Made by a program: the position numbers and the translations under genes. Positions 37,578 to 47,336 of a stretch of 64,000 nucleotides of DNA are shown here, one piece after another. The first letter of the stretch is position 1, and each line of letters begins with the position of its first letter. The notes beneath the pieces were generated by a model. The model was not told where the DNA came from and ran no database searches. It saw nothing but the letters and a program-made list of their open reading frames with translations. Where the stretch lies: assembly GCF_006715635.1 (NCBI RefSeq), contig NZ_VFNP01000002.1:1240001-1304000 (forward strand). The letters are read 5' to 3'. The stretch comes from Streptomyces sp. SLBN-118 (GTDB taxonomy: Bacteria; Actinomycetota; Actinomycetes; Streptomycetales; Streptomycetaceae).

Positions 37578-37892
37578 CTATCGATTGGAGGGTTCGCGCC
37601 GGGTTCGGCGCAGTGTGGCGTCCCCGCACTGCGCCGGCACCCGGGAGCGGTCATTGCGCAGCGCCGGCAGCGCCGCATCGTCGGCGAGCCGCCCACGGGT
37701 GTGCCGCATCAACTGGGAGTGAACGGTGGACAGGACGGCGGCGGGGGAGACCGGCGAGCCGAGCTCCGCCTCGGCGAGCACGGCTTGAAGTGCGAAGAAC
37801 TTCCCCGACGCATCACGGGCGTGGGCCGCCCCGTCCGTATGCAGGACATCGATCGGTCGCGCCCCGGGGGAATGTCGCCCGGCGTTCTCACC
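37578..37892 (-). pseudogene. C-terminal remnant of a SpoIIE/PP2C-type phosphatase
   Basis: A reverse-strand frame without a convincing start reads PIDVLHTDGAAHARDASGKF, then FALQAVLAEAELGSP, then PAAVLSTVHSQLMRHTRGRL and ADDAALPALRN. This matches the last blocks of SpoIIE-like PP2C phosphatases (L-x-x-TDG-x-x-EAR-x-x-x-G-x-F ... L-x-x-H-x-G-x-L-x-DDAALL-x-LR). The rest of the phosphatase is missing: a TGA lies just upstream (37893-37895), next to the pheT terminator. It is therefore a truncated relic. The rest of the 680-base gap between the HTH/TPR gene and pheT shows nothing else supported. Confidence 0.65.
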
Positions 37893-37900
37893 TCAATGAG

Positions 37901-37937
37901 TGAGGGGCTCACCCCGGTGGTCCGGGTGAGCCCCTCA
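37901..37937 (-). terminator. Terminator of pheST
   Basis: TGAGGGGCTCACCC (37901-37914) and GGGTGAGCCCCTCA (37924-37937) form a perfect 14-bp stem with a nine-base loop, starting 28 bases after the pheT stop. Confidence 0.8.
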
Positions 37938-37965
37938 TCAGGCAGTACGGCGGATCACGCCGCGG

Positions 37966-40479
37966 TCAGGCCCCGCGCAGGACCGCCCCGGTGCGCTCGG
38001 CGGCCAGCGCCACGGCGGCGTCCCGGGCGGCCGAGGCCTCCTCGACCGTGAGCGTGCGGTCCGCGGCACGGAAGCGCAGCGCGTACGCCAGCGACTTCTT
38101 GCCCTCGCCGATCTGCTCACCGGTGAAGACGTCGAACAGCCGGATGGACTCGAGCAGTTCACCCGCGCCCTGAGTCAGCACCCGCTCGACCTCGGCAGCC
38201 GGCACCTTCTGGTCCACGACCAGCGCGACGTCCTGGGTCGCCACCGGGAAGGTGGAGATCCGCGGCGCCCGGAGGGCACCCTGGGACGACCGCTCCAGCA
38301 GGTCCAGGTTCAGCTCCATCGCGCAGCTGCGCGCGGGCAGATGCAGCGACTTGACCACGCGCGGGTGCAGCTCTCCGGCGTAGCCGACGGTCTGCTCCGC
38401 TCCGTCGGTCACCACGGCGAGCTCGGCGCAGCGGCCCGGGTGCCACGGTCCGTACTGGCCCTGGCGGACGATCAGTTCGGCCCCGGCCTCGCGGGCGACC
38501 GTGCGGGCCGACTCGACCGCGTCGGCCCAGTCGGCCGGGCGGCCCTTCCCCCACCAGCCGGCCTGCTCGCGCGCACCGGCGAGAACGACCGCGACATGGC
38601 GCGGCTGCACGGGCAGCACTCCGCTGAGACCGGCGATCTCCTCGTCGGTCGGACGGCGGTGGACCGGCAGCCGGACCGCGATGCCCTCCTTCTCGGGAGC
38701 CCGGAAGACCAGGCCGGTCTCGAAGAGCGCCAGGTCGTGGCTGCCGCGGCCGTCGTTGCGGCGCAGCGCGCCGAGCAGCCCGGGCAGCAGCGTCGTGCGC
38801 AGCGCGGGCTCCTCGTCGGAGAGCGGGTTGACCAGCTTGACGAGCCTTCGGCTCTCGTCGTCCGCCGGGATGTCGAGCTGGTCGAGGACCTGCTCGCCGA
38901 TGAACGGGTAGTTCAGCGCCTCGACATAGCCGGCACCGGCCAGCGCGCGGCCGACGCGGCGGTACAGCCGCTGCCGTTCGGTGAGCCCGCGGCCCGAGGG
39001 GGGCTTGGGCAGCGTCGAGGGGAGGTTCTCGTACCCCTCGAGACGGATGACTTCCTCGGCCAGGTCGTTCGGCTCGGCGAGGTCGGGGCGCCAGGACGGG
39101 ACGGTGACGACCAGTTCGTCCTGTCCGTAGACGTCGCAGCCGACCTCCTGGAGGCGGCGTACGACGGTCTCGCGGCCGTAGTGGACACCCGCGACCCGGT
39201 CGGGGTGGCTCGCCGGCATGGTGATCGTGCGGGGCGCGGACGGGGCGACGACCTCGGTGACCCCGGCCTCGGCGGTGCCGCCCGCGAGCAGCACCAGCAG
39301 GTCGACGGTCCGCTGGGCCGCGGCGGCCGCGGCCTGCGGGTCGACGCCGCGCTCGAAGCGCTTGGACGCCTCGGAGGCCAGCTTGTGGCGGCGCGCGGTA
39401 CGGGCGATGGAGATCGCGTCGAAGTGCGCGGCCTCGATGACGACGCCGGTGGTGGCACCGGCTTCGTCGTCGTGGTCGGCGATCTCGGTGTTGGCGCCGC
39501 CCATGACGCCCGCGAGACCGATCGGCCCGCGGTTGTCGGTGATCACCAGGTCCTCGGCGTCCAGCACGCGCTGGACGCCGTCGAGGGTGGTCAGCTTCTC
39601 GCCGGACTCGGCGCGGCGCACCCCGATCGGCCCGTCGAGACGGGAGCGGTCGTAGGCGTGCAGCGGCTGCCCGAGCTCGAGCATCACGTAGTTGGTGACA
39701 TCGACGGCGAGCGAGATCGGGCGCATCCCGGCCTTCTGCAGCCTGCGCTGCAGCCAGATCGGGGAGCGGGCCTCGGGGTCCAGTCCGACGACGGTGCGCG
39801 CGGTGAAACGGTCGCAGCCGATCGGCTCGGCGACCTTCACCACATAGCCGTACGAGTTCGGGGCGGGGACGTCGAGGAGCGCCGGGTCGCGCAGCGGCAG
39901 GCCGTAGGCGATGGCGGTCTCGCGGGCGACACCCCGCATCGAGAGGCAGTACCCGCGGTCGGGTGTGACCGCGATGTCGAGGACCTCGTCGACCAGCTCG
40001 AGCAGTTCGATGGCGTCGGTGCCGACCTCGTGCTGCGGCGGCAGCACAATGATGCCGCCGCTGCCGTCGTCGCCCATGCCGAGCTCGTCGCCGGAGCAGA
40101 TCATGCCGTGCGAGGTCTTGCCGTACGTCTTGCGTGCGGCGATCGCGAAGTCGCCGGGCAGCACCGCGCCCGGCAGGACCACGACGACCTTGTCTCCGAC
40201 GGAGAAGTTGCGCGCGCCGCAGACGATCTCCTGCGGCTCCCCGGTGCCGTTGGCCTGGCCGACGTCGACGGTGCAGAAGCGGATGGGCTTCTTGAACTCC
40301 GTCAGCTCCTCGATGGTGAGGACCTTGCCGACGACGAGGGGGCCCTTGAGCCCGGCGCCGAGCTGCTCGACGGTCTCGACCTCCAGGCCGGCGGCAACGA
40401 GCTTGGCCTGGACGTCACGGCCGGTCTCCGTCGCCGGCAGGTCGACGTACTCCCGCAGCCAAGAAAGCGGGACCCGCAT
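37966..40479 (-). CDS. pheT: Phenylalanyl-tRNA synthetase beta subunit
   Basis: This 837-residue subunit of the (alpha-beta)2 synthetase includes the tRNA-binding OB domain near the start ([11 protein letters not shown]...[22 protein letters not shown]), the B3/B4 editing domain and a C-terminal anticodon-binding (FDX-ACB) domain ([40 protein letters not shown]). Its ATG overlaps the pheS stop (TGATG). The length is typical. Confidence 0.96.
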   Translation of the reverse strand: MRVPLSWLREYVDLPATETGRDVQAKLVAAGLEVETVEQLGAGLKGPLVVGKVLTIEELTEFKKPIRFCTVDVGQANGTGEPQEIVCGARNFSVGDKVVVVLPGAVLPGDFAIAARKTYGKTSHGMICSGDELGMGDDGSGGIIVLPPQHEVGTDAIELLELVDEVLDIAVTPDRGYCLSMRGVARETAIAYGLPLRDPALLDVPAPNSYGYVVKVAEPIGCDRFTARTVVGLDPEARSPIWLQRRLQKAGMRPISLAVDVTNYVMLELGQPLHAYDRSRLDGPIGVRRAESGEKLTTLDGVQRVLDAEDLVITDNRGPIGLAGVMGGANTEIADHDDEAGATTGVVIEAAHFDAISIARTARRHKLASEASKRFERGVDPQAAAAAAQRTVDLLVLLAGGTAEAGVTEVVAPSAPRTITMPASHPDRVAGVHYGRETVVRRLQEVGCDVYGQDELVVTVPSWRPDLAEPNDLAEEVIRLEGYENLPSTLPKPPSGRGLTERQRLYRRVGRALAGAGYVEALNYPFIGEQVLDQLDIPADDESRRLVKLVNPLSDEEPALRTTLLPGLLGALRRNDGRGSHDLALFETGLVFRAPEKEGIAVRLPVHRRPTDEEIAGLSGVLPVQPRHVAVVLAGAREQAGWWGKGRPADWADAVESARTVAREAGAELIVRQGQYGPWHPGRCAELAVVTDGAEQTVGYAGELHPRVVKSLHLPARSCAMELNLDLLERSSQGALRAPRISTFPVATQDVALVVDQKVPAAEVERVLTQGAGELLESIRLFDVFTGEQIGEGKKSLAYALRFRAADRTLTVEEASAARDAAVALAAERTGAVLRGA

Positions 40480-41606
40480 CAGATCTCCATCCCGAACGGC
40501 CGGGTGAACCGGACGTCACCCTCGACCATGTCTCGCATGTCTTCGACGTTGTGGCGGAACATCAGCATCCGTTCGATGCCGAACCCGAAGGCGAATCCGC
40601 TGTATTTCTGGGGGTCGACGCCGCAGGCGATGAGCACCTTCGGGTTGACCATGCCGCAGCCGCCGAGCTCGATCCAGCCCTCGCTGCCGCAGGTGCGGCA
40701 CGGCCGGTCCGGATTGCCGACGGACTCGCCGCGGCACACGTAGCAGACCATGTCCATCTCGGCGGACGGCTCGGTGAAGGGGAAGAAGTTCGGGCGCAGC
40801 CGCGTCTTCATGTCCCGGCCGAAGAGCGCCTGGACCATGTGGTCCAGGGTGCCCTTGAGGTCGGCCATGGTCAGGCCCTCGTCGACGGCCAGCAGCTCGA
40901 TCTGGTGGAAGACCGGAGTGTGCGTCGCGTCCAGCTCGTCGGTGCGGTACACGCGGCCCGGTACGACCACGTAGACCGGCGGCTCGCGGTCGAGCAGCGT
41001 TCGGGCCTGCACCGGCGAGGTGTGCGTACGCAGCACGATGCCGGACTCGTCGTCGACGGTGCCCTTGGGACCCTGGACGAAGAAGGTGTCCTGCATCTGC
41101 CGGGCCGGGTGGTCGGGCACGAAGTTCAGGGCGTCGAAGTTGAACCACTCCGCCTCGACCTCGGGGCCCTCGGCGACCTCGTACCCCATGGATACGAAGA
41201 TGTCCTCGAGCCGCTCCATGAGCGTGGTCAGCGGGTGGCGGGCGCCGGCCGGAACGCGGTCGTGGGGCAGCGTGACGTCGACCGCCTCCTCGACGAGCAC
41301 CCGGGCGTCGCGCTCGGCTTCCAGCTCGGCCTGGCGGGCGGCCAGCGCCTTGCTCACGGCGCCTCGGGCCTGGCCCACGCGCTTGCCGGCCTCGGCCTTG
41401 GCCTGGGGCGGCAGCGCGCCGATCTCCCGGTTGGCGAGCGCGAGCGGCGAGGCACCGCCGGTGTGCGCGACCTTCGCGTGGGCGAGCTCTTCGAGGTCGC
41501 CCGCTGCGGCGAAGGCGGCGAGCGCCTCGTCCCGCATGCGCTCGATCTCTTCCGGTTTCAGTGCCTCGACCTCAACAGGGTCGTACGACTTATTGGGTGC
41601 GGACAT
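40479..41606 (-). CDS. pheS: Phenylalanyl-tRNA synthetase alpha subunit
   Basis: This catalytic subunit of 375 residues begins with a coiled-coil N-terminus (about 1-90). Class II motif 2 is seen around [20 protein letters not shown] and motif 3 at [15 protein letters not shown]. The start MSAPNKSYD at 41606 fits homologues, with GAAGAG upstream. A reverse-strand TAGACT box (41689-41694) is a possible -10; I saw no T-box or Phe-rich leader peptide in front of the gene. Confidence 0.96.
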   Translation of the reverse strand: MSAPNKSYDPVEVEALKPEEIERMRDEALAAFAAAGDLEELAHAKVAHTGGASPLALANREIGALPPQAKAEAGKRVGQARGAVSKALAARQAELEAERDARVLVEEAVDVTLPHDRVPAGARHPLTTLMERLEDIFVSMGYEVAEGPEVEAEWFNFDALNFVPDHPARQMQDTFFVQGPKGTVDDESGIVLRTHTSPVQARTLLDREPPVYVVVPGRVYRTDELDATHTPVFHQIELLAVDEGLTMADLKGTLDHMVQALFGRDMKTRLRPNFFPFTEPSAEMDMVCYVCRGESVGNPDRPCRTCGSEGWIELGGCGMVNPKVLIACGVDPQKYSGFAFGFGIERMLMFRHNVEDMRDMVEGDVRFTRPFGMEI

Positions 41607-41731
41607 CTCTTCCCGTACTTCCGATGGGCTGGCTGGGGCCCCCGCTCGTCGACCTGGGACTGACCGAGGACGCAAAGGTGCCAAAGGCCGAGTCTAACGG
41701 GGTGTGGACCGGCGAATGAGCCCGCGGGCGG

Positions 41732-42853
41732 CTAGGCCAGGTAGGCCGGGGCGCCGACGGGCAGAATAAATCGGAACTCGGCGCCGCCGCCGGGTCCGCG
41801 GCCGACGGTGATCGTCCCGCCGTGCGCCTCGACGATGCCCTTGACGATGTAGAGGCCCAGGCCCGTGCCGCCGCGCTTGCTCCCCCGCCAGAAGCGGGTG
41901 AAGACGCGGCCCATCGACTCCTCGGGGATGCCGGGGCCTTCGTCGCTCACGGTGACGGCCGTACCCTTCTCGTCGTCCTTCGCCGCTGCCGGCGCCACCT
42001 CGATGGTGACCGTTCCGGCGCCGTGGCGCACCGCATTTTCCAGCAGATTGCCGAGCACCTGGTCGATCTTGTCGGGGTCGGCCCACAGATCGGGCAGCCT
42101 GCGCTGGATGCGGACGAAGAAGCGGTCCGGGGACTGACCGCTGGCTATGTGTGCCTGGATGTGGCGTCCGACGGCGGCCGCTATGTCGATGGGCTGGCGG
42201 CGTACTTCGAGCCGGCCGGAGTCGATCCGGGAGATGTCGAGCAGTTCGGCGATGAGCCGGGTGACGCGGTTGGCGTCGGCGTCGACGGTCTCCAGCATCA
42301 GCCGCTTCTGGTCGTCGGTGAAGCGTTCCCACTTGGCCAGGAGCGTCGCCGTGAACCCCTTGACCGAGGTGAGCGGCGAACGCAGCTCATGGGCGACGGT
42401 GGCGATCAGCTCGGCGTGGCTGCGTTCGGTGCGGCGTCTGGCCTCGGTGCCGCGCAGGCTGATGACCAGGCGGCGTATCGGCCCGGTGGGGCGCTCGCGC
42501 ACATAGCGCGCGGAGACGAGGACTTCGCGGCCGCCGGGCAGCAGCAGATTGCGCTCGGGCTGGCCGACGCGGGTGGCCAGCCCGCCGTACGGATCGGTCA
42601 GCGTCCACCAGCGGCGGCCCTTGAGGTCCTCCAGCGGCAGGGCGTTCTCCAGCGGGTGTCCGAGCGCATCGGCCTTGGCGACGGCGGTGATCCTGACAGC
42701 CGCGTCGTTGAAGCAGATCACCCGGCCCCGCTCGTCGGCGACGACCAGGCCGTCGGGAAGGTCGTCGGGGTCGATGGCGAACGCCTCGGAGCCGCCGGAA
42801 TGGCACAGCAATGCCCCGTGTGTGTCCGCGGGCCTGCTCGTCCCGACAGCCAT
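41732..42853 (-). CDS. Orphan PAS-containing sensor histidine kinase
   Basis: The 373-residue kinase has an N-terminal PAS-like region (about 25-135; DGLVVADERGRVICFNDAAV), a HisKA domain with phospho-acceptor His155 in VAHELRSPLTSVKG, and an HATPase domain with N box NLLENAVRHGAG, G1 DEGPGI and G2 GTGLGLYI. It has no membrane helices, so it senses an internal signal. No response regulator gene lies next to it, making it an orphan kinase between pheS and the rRNA methyltransferase. Confidence 0.9.
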   Translation of the reverse strand: MAVGTSRPADTHGALLCHSGGSEAFAIDPDDLPDGLVVADERGRVICFNDAAVRITAVAKADALGHPLENALPLEDLKGRRWWTLTDPYGGLATRVGQPERNLLLPGGREVLVSARYVRERPTGPIRRLVISLRGTEARRRTERSHAELIATVAHELRSPLTSVKGFTATLLAKWERFTDDQKRLMLETVDADANRVTRLIAELLDISRIDSGRLEVRRQPIDIAAAVGRHIQAHIASGQSPDRFFVRIQRRLPDLWADPDKIDQVLGNLLENAVRHGAGTVTIEVAPAAAKDDEKGTAVTVSDEGPGIPEESMGRVFTRFWRGSKRGGTGLGLYIVKGIVEAHGGTITVGRGPGGGAEFRFILPVGAPAYLA

Positions 42854-42951
42854 CCCCGTACCCCACCTCTCCGCCGGCGCAGTGGGCCCCCGAGCCCGTC
42901 ACCCTACTAGCTGGAAGTGACGGAGCGGACCCCCTGAGCGAGTACCCGAGC

Positions 42952-43791
42952 TCAGCGAGCACTGCCTGCGCGCTGGGCGCGCGCCGAGGCATAGAGGCAT
43001 ACGGCTGCGGCGGTCGCGAGGTTCAGACTTTCGGCTTTTCCGTGGATGGGGACGCGTACGACGGCGTCGGCGAGCGCGCGGGTCTCCTCGGGCAGTCCCC
43101 AGGCCTCATTGCCGAAGATCCATGCGGTGGGTCCGCCCATGGTGCCCGCGTCCAGTTCGTCGTCGAGGTCGTCCTCGCCCGCGCCGTCGGCGGCCAGTAC
43201 GCGCACTCCGGCCTCGCGCAGTCCCTGCACCGCCTGCTCGACGGGGACGCCGATCGCGACGGGCAGGTGGAAGTGCGAACCGACCGAAGCGCGTACGGAC
43301 TTGGGGTTGTACAGGTCCACGGAGGCATCGGTGAGGACGACGGCATCGGCGCCCGCGGCGTCCGCGCAGCGCAGCACGGTGCCCGCGTTGCCGGGGTCGC
43401 GGACGTGAGCGAGCACGGCGACGAGCTTCGGCCGGGCCGCGAGGATGTCCTCGAAGGGCGAGTCGAGAAAACGGCACACGCCGACGAGGCCCTGCGGGGT
43501 GACGGTCTGCGAGACCTCGGCGAGCACCGCGTCCGAGGCGTGGTGCACCCGGGCTCCGGCGGCCCGGGCGGCATCCACGATGTTCGCGTACCGCTCGGCG
43601 GCCTCGACCGTGGTGAACAGCTCCACCAGGGTGGCCTCACCGCCGCGCCCGCGGTGCGCGACGGCCTCGCGCACGGCCTGGGGCCCCTCGGCGATGAACA
43701 GGCGCTCCTTGCTCCGGAAGGCACGCTTGGCCAGCCGCCGCGCGGCGGTGACGCGCGGGGATCGCGGGGAGATCAGCTCGGGAGTAGGCAT
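42952..43791 (-). CDS. SpoU/TrmH-family RNA 2'-O-methyltransferase
   Basis: This 279-residue knotted methyltransferase methylates a ribose in rRNA or tRNA using SAM. An N-terminal substrate-binding domain (RSKERLFIAEGPQAVREAV) precedes the SPOUT domain: motif 1 DPGNAGTVLRCADAAG, motif 2 AWIFGNEAWGL and motif 3 SLNLATAAAVCLYA. The ATG at 43791 starts this protein; the longer upstream frame is only Arg/Pro-rich open frame. The position next to rplT-infC suggests an rRNA target. Confidence 0.92.
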   Translation of the reverse strand: MPTPELISPRSPRVTAARRLAKRAFRSKERLFIAEGPQAVREAVAHRGRGGEATLVELFTTVEAAERYANIVDAARAAGARVHHASDAVLAEVSQTVTPQGLVGVCRFLDSPFEDILAARPKLVAVLAHVRDPGNAGTVLRCADAAGADAVVLTDASVDLYNPKSVRASVGSHFHLPVAIGVPVEQAVQGLREAGVRVLAADGAGEDDLDDELDAGTMGGPTAWIFGNEAWGLPEETRALADAVVRVPIHGKAESLNLATAAAVCLYASARAQRAGSAR

Positions 43792-44286
43792 GTGGCCGGC
43801 GGCTCTCTGACTCGGGTCCGGGGTGTCCCGGACGCGCCTGCGGGGTGGTGGGTGGCGGGCACCGACACGCCGGGAGTTGACCCCGACGCACCGCGGCGGC
43901 GGGCGGTCCGCGCCGAGCGTGCCCGGGTGGACCCGCCGAGTACCGGGCGTCCGGAGGCCTGCTGAAACGCCCCGCCCGGGGCGGGGCGCTGTGGACGCAC
44001 CCGTCGGGACAGGCCCTCCCGTACGGGCCACGTACTGGTCCGAGCCCGTGCCGGGCAGTCCGCAGGCCGTCCGGCACCTCGCCCCTTCGCCGGAGGTGGA
44101 CCGGCCCGAACGCGTCCGCCGAGGCGGGCAGTCCCGGGTTACGCGAAGCCCGAGGCAGGTATCGAACGACCCGCAGGCCGACCGGTGCGCGGGAACGCCA
44201 CCGCCGGGGCGGGCAGCGCCGTACGGGCCACGCGCGGGTCCCGCGTCCGTACCGGGGCGGGTACGGCCCGAAACGAGGCCAAACAC
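43792..44286. other. GC-rich gap between the rRNA methyltransferase gene and rplT
   Basis: I see no supported gene. Frames stay open through the region on the reverse strand but translate to Arg/Pro/Gly-rich sequence with no motif. A short dyad CGCCCCGCCCGGGGCGGGGCG lies at about 43968-43988. The phrase CCGTACGGGCCACG occurs twice (near 44017 and 44218), hinting at a degenerate repeat. Confidence 0.5.
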
Positions 44287-44322
44287 ACCGGACCCGCAGG
44301 CCGAAGGGCCTGCGGGTCCGGT
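44287..44322 (-). terminator. Terminator of infC-rpmI-rplT
   Basis: ACCGGACCCGCAGGCC (44287-44302) and GGCCTGCGGGTCCGGT (44307-44322) make a perfect 16-bp stem with a four-base loop that reads CTTC on the transcript strand. It is followed by GTGTTTGG. It lies 17 bases after the rplT stop. Confidence 0.88.
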
Positions 44323-44338
44323 CGGCTCGGCGCGGCCG

Positions 44339-44731
44339 TCAGGCCGCCGACGCGGCCTTCGGCGCGTTGACGTCACTCGGAAGCGCCTTCTGCGCAACCT
44401 CGACCAGCGCGGCGAACGCGTTGGCGTCGTTGACCGCGAGCTCGGCCAGGATCTTGCGGTCCACCTCGACGTTGGCGGCCTTCAGACCCTGGATGAGGCG
44501 GTTGTACGTCATGCCGTTCTGGCGGGCAGCGGCGTTGATGCGCTGGATCCACAGCTGACGGAAGTCGCCCTTGCGCTTCTTGCGGTCGTTGTAGTTGTAG
44601 ACCAGGGAGTGGGTGACCTGCTCCTTGGCCTTGCGGTACAGGCGCGAACGCTGACCGCGGTAACCGCTGGCCTGCTCGAGAATTGCCCGGCGCTTCTTGT
44701 GGGCGTTGACTGCCCGCTTGACGCGTGCCAC
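44339..44731 (-). CDS. rplT: 50S ribosomal protein L20
   Basis: This 130-residue basic protein, [20 protein letters not shown] and onwards, binds 23S rRNA early in 50S assembly. GFYxGRS-type residues appear as [19 protein letters not shown]. The start is a GTG with AAGGAG upstream. The C-terminus is slightly extended ([13 protein letters not shown]). Confidence 0.97.
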   Translation of the reverse strand: MARVKRAVNAHKKRRAILEQASGYRGQRSRLYRKAKEQVTHSLVYNYNDRKKRKGDFRQLWIQRINAAARQNGMTYNRLIQGLKAANVEVDRKILAELAVNDANAFAALVEVAQKALPSDVNAPKAASAA

Positions 44732-44750
44732 TTGTTAACTCCTTGTAGCG

Positions 44751-44827
44751 GGGCCGTGGTTGGACTCACACGGCCCGAAAACGAATTGGTCCCGGTCTCG
44801 GCGCGTGTCCCCGGTCACCGGGGACAC
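44751..44827 (-). other. Two hairpins between rpmI and rplT
   Basis: GTGTCCCCGG/CCGGGGACAC (44805-44814 with 44818-44827) lies six bases after the rpmI stop. GGGCCGTG/CACGGCCC (44751-44758 with 44769-44776) lies just before the rplT ribosome site. They may protect or process the mRNA, or mediate control of rplT translation. Confidence 0.5.
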
Positions 44828-44832
44828 GGACG

Positions 44833-45027
44833 TCACTTGCCGAGAAGCTTCTTGATGGTCTTCGAGTCACCCGGGGCCATCTCGGCGTTGCCGGTGAGGC
44901 GACGCGTCAGCTTGGACGACTTGTGCTCGAGCAGGTGGCGCTTGCCGGCGCGCTCACGGAGCACCTTGCCGGAGCCGGTGATCTTGAAGCGCTTCTTGGC
45001 ACCGCTGTGCGTCTTGTTCTTCGGCAT
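44833..45027 (-). CDS. rpmI: 50S ribosomal protein L35
   Basis: This 64-residue ribosomal protein reads [20 protein letters not shown] and so on, ending [15 protein letters not shown] precedes the ATG at 45027. It lies between infC and rplT in the universal order. Confidence 0.97.
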   Translation of the reverse strand: MPKNKTHSGAKKRFKITGSGKVLRERAGKRHLLEHKSSKLTRRLTGNAEMAPGDSKTIKKLLGK

Positions 45028-45146
45028 CGCGCCGTATCTCCTCGTCAGTGGCGCTCCCCCGGTGCGGGCACCGGACAACAGGAGCGTCAGATCTTGGTTT
45101 GTGGTTCCGGGCGGGACCCGGGGCGCCTGGATGGCCGCCCCTCAGG

Positions 45147-45794
45147 TCACGCCTCGGAAGTCTCGGCGGGTGCTTCGGCCGGAGCCTGGGCAGCCTCGTC
45201 CGAGGTCTCCTCGTTCGCGTAGCCCTGGCGCTCCGCCTTGCGGGCGGCCTGAGCCTCACGTGCCTCGGCCATGGCCTCGGTCTTCTTCTTGTGCGGGCCA
45301 AGAACCATGATCATGTTCCGGCCGTCCTGCTTGGGGTTCGACTCGATGAATCCGAGGTCTTCGACGTCGGAAGCGAGACGCTGCAGCAGGCGGAAGCCAA
45401 GCTCGGGGCGGGACTGCTCACGACCACGGAACATGATCGTGATCTTGACCTTGTCGCCCTGCTTGAGGAACCGGACGACGTGACCCTTCTTGGTGTCGTA
45501 GTCGTGCGGGTCGATCTTCGGCCGGAGCTTCATCTCCTTGATGACCGTGTGCGCCTGGTTCTTGCGCGCCTCACGGGCCTTCATGGCCGACTCGTACTTG
45601 AACTTCCCGTAGTCCATGAGCTTGCACACGGGCGGGCGGGCGTTCGCCGCCACCTCGACGAGGTCGAGGTCGTACTCCTGAGCAAGCTCAAGGGCCTTGG
45701 CAAGCGGAACAATCCCGACCTGCTCGCCGCTGGGACCGACAAGTCGCACTTCGGGAACGCGAATCCGGTCGTTGATGCGGGGCTCGGCGCTGAT
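45147..45794 (-). CDS. infC: Translation initiation factor IF-3, probable ATC start
   Basis: This 215-residue factor begins [20 protein letters not shown] and has the family signature [15 protein letters not shown]. It prevents subunit joining and proofreads the start codon. AGGAGG lies four bases before an ATC at 45794, matching the conserved N-terminus. A GTG at 45818 would add eight residues but lies upstream of that ribosome site. Rare AUU/AUC starts in infC allow autoregulation in other bacteria. The C-terminal tail after HKKKTEAM is Ala/Glu-rich, as in other actinobacteria. Confidence 0.93.
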   Translation of the reverse strand: MSAEPRINDRIRVPEVRLVGPSGEQVGIVPLAKALELAQEYDLDLVEVAANARPPVCKLMDYGKFKYESAMKAREARKNQAHTVIKEMKLRPKIDPHDYDTKKGHVVRFLKQGDKVKITIMFRGREQSRPELGFRLLQRLASDVEDLGFIESNPKQDGRNMIMVLGPHKKKTEAMAEAREAQAARKAERQGYANEETSDEAAQAPAEAPAETSEA

Positions 45795-46119
45795 GGATCC
45801 TCCTCGGTAGCACCACACGGCTGGCTGGCAGGCAGCCGCGTAACGTCTGTTTCGTCAGACCAACCGCACCGGAACGTCAAAAATGCCCCGGACGGGACAC
45901 AGGCGGGAGCTCCTGGAATACCGGAACACCGCCGCGTGCTACCGCGGGGCTTATCGGGTGGCTCCATCGTCCGTACGGAACGATGGGCGCCGCCTGACCG
46001 GTGACCCGCCGCCCGGAGGACGGCCAGGTGGGAGATCGGAGCCTCCACTTGTGGGCCGGGCACACACGTGTCCGGCCGGTCGTTACACAAGGTTAGCAGC
46101 TCTGGCCGGAACGGGCTAA
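45795..46119 (-). promoter_or_regulatory. infC promoter and long (about 290-base) 5' leader
   Basis: A reverse-strand promoter is proposed with -35 TTAGCC (46119-46114), an 18-base spacer and -10 TAACCT (46095-46090). This gives a leader of roughly 290 bases before infC. The leader contains at least one clear hairpin (CCATCGT...ACGATGG at about 45967-45989) and other GC-rich dyads. No coding sequence is supported in it. Length and structure suggest autoregulation by a ribosomal protein or IF-3, as seen in other phyla. Confidence 0.45.
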
Positions 46120-46167
46120 CCGGTGGCCGGGACCGGCCGCCGGGCGGCGGGGCATATCGTGTGGGGC

Positions 46168-46530
46168 ATGAGCGACGCGACCACACCCAATGAGTCCCCC
46201 GGCTTCGACGACATGACCCGCGACATCGCCGAGGTCCCCGCCGTCGAGGTCATCGTCACGGTCGCGGTGAATCTGATGAGCGCGGCAGCCGTGAAGCTCG
46301 GCCTGACCGAGGACGGCGCCGATCACAAGGACCTGGACGAGGCCCGCAAACTGGTTCATGCGCTGGCCGGCCTGATGGACGCCAGTGCCACGGAGATCAG
46401 CTCCTTCCACGCGGCGCCCCTGCGGGACGGGCTCAAGTCGCTGCAACTGGCCTTCCGCGAGGCCTCGCTGGTCGCGGACGAGCCGGGTCAGGGGCCGGGC
46501 GAGAAGTACACGGGCCCGGTCTACGGCTAG
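46168..46530 (+). CDS. DUF1844 protein
   Basis: This 120-residue protein matches DUF1844: VEVIVTVAVNLMSAAAVKLG, then DLDEARKLVHALAGLMDA, mostly helical and soluble. Its function is not known; it is conserved next to infC in actinobacteria. TATCGT lies seven bases before the ATG, so the mRNA is probably leaderless. It is divergent from infC. Confidence 0.85.
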   Translation: MSDATTPNESPGFDDMTRDIAEVPAVEVIVTVAVNLMSAAAVKLGLTEDGADHKDLDEARKLVHALAGLMDASATEISSFHAAPLRDGLKSLQLAFREASLVADEPGQGPGEKYTGPVYG

Positions 46531-46537
46531 GGCCCAG

Positions 46538-46568
46538 CCCGCCGGTGCCCCGGCGGGTCCCGCCGGGG
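46538..46568. terminator. Bidirectional hairpin between DUF1844 and sseB-like genes
   Basis: CCCGCCGG (46538-46545) pairs with CCGGCGGG (46550-46557). An alternative stem forms between CCCCGGCGGG (46548-46557) and CCCGCCGGGG (46559-46568). It fills the 38-base gap between convergent genes. Confidence 0.55.
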
Positions 46569-47336
46569 CTACGCCAACCGCTCTTCACGTACGAACAAGG
46601 GCTCGCCCGGAAGCGTCGCCCCGGCCGGCAGCAGTGCCAGGTCGAGGCCCCGCACCAGGCGGGCCCTCAGTACGTTGTCGGCCGCCAGTGCCTCGGCGAC
46701 GCGGCGGGCCGACCGGGCCGGGTCGGCATCCCCTGTGAGAACCAGGGCGAGGGTGCCGTCCGCGCCGCCCGGGCCCAGGTGGGCACGGAGCACCGCGGGC
46801 TCGGCCGCCACCGCGTCCCGTACGGCCGTCGTCACGGCCGGGTCCTGGAGCGGGTCGGTGCTGATGCGCCCCTCCGCGAGGGCGAGCAGCGCACCGCCGG
46901 TCAGCTGGTAGGTGACGGGCCCGGCCAGGTCGAGTACGAGCGTGTCGGCCTTCTCGTGCGCAGCCGCCTGGAGCGCCTGATGCAGCGGCACGGCAACGGG
47001 CCGCGCCTCGGGGTCCCAGCGGGCGAGCGAGGCGATCGAGGTGAAGGCGGGGAGCGCGCGGCGGTCGCCCGCCGTCAGGGTGGGCACTGCCATGTCACTG
47101 GTCTTCTCGCGGCGCAGACCTCCCCCTGGCTTCGTCGGGGGGACCCCCACGCCCTCCTCGGCCTCGCCGAGGAGGGCGACGACGGGGACGAGCAGCCGGG
47201 CCGCCTTGAGGGCTTCGAGCACCGGTCCCTCGGCCGTGCGGTCTGCGGACCACGCGGCGAGGGCCGCAGCCAACCGGGGGTCGGCGGTGCCGTCGTCGTC
47301 GGAGAAACCGGAGTCAGGGATGTTCTTGAGCGCCAC
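46569..47336 (-). CDS. SseB-family protein
   Basis: This 255-residue soluble protein has an SseB N-terminal domain pattern: EGPVLEALKAARLLVPVVAL, DRRALPAFTSIASLARWDPE, and the final LPAGATLPGEPLFVREERL. Its role is poorly known; E. coli SseB affects serine metabolism. A GTG start at 47336 follows TACGCT by six bases, suggesting a leaderless mRNA. Confidence 0.82.
   Translation of the reverse strand: MALKNIPDSGFSDDDGTADPRLAAALAAWSADRTAEGPVLEALKAARLLVPVVALLGEAEEGVGVPPTKPGGGLRREKTSDMAVPTLTAGDRRALPAFTSIASLARWDPEARPVAVPLHQALQAAAHEKADTLVLDLAGPVTYQLTGGALLALAEGRISTDPLQDPAVTTAVRDAVAAEPAVLRAHLGPGGADGTLALVLTGDADPARSARRVAEALAADNVLRARLVRGLDLALLPAGATLPGEPLFVREERLA

Noticed and set aside
41607..41731. Phe-rich attenuator or T-box before pheS
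   Set aside because: No Phe-rich short ORF with a start, no T-box core and only about 120 bases of leader.
43970..44280. Possible CRISPR-like or phage repeat in the GC-rich gap before rplT
   Set aside because: Only one phrase recurs twice, without regular spacing; it is ordinary GC-rich non-coding sequence.
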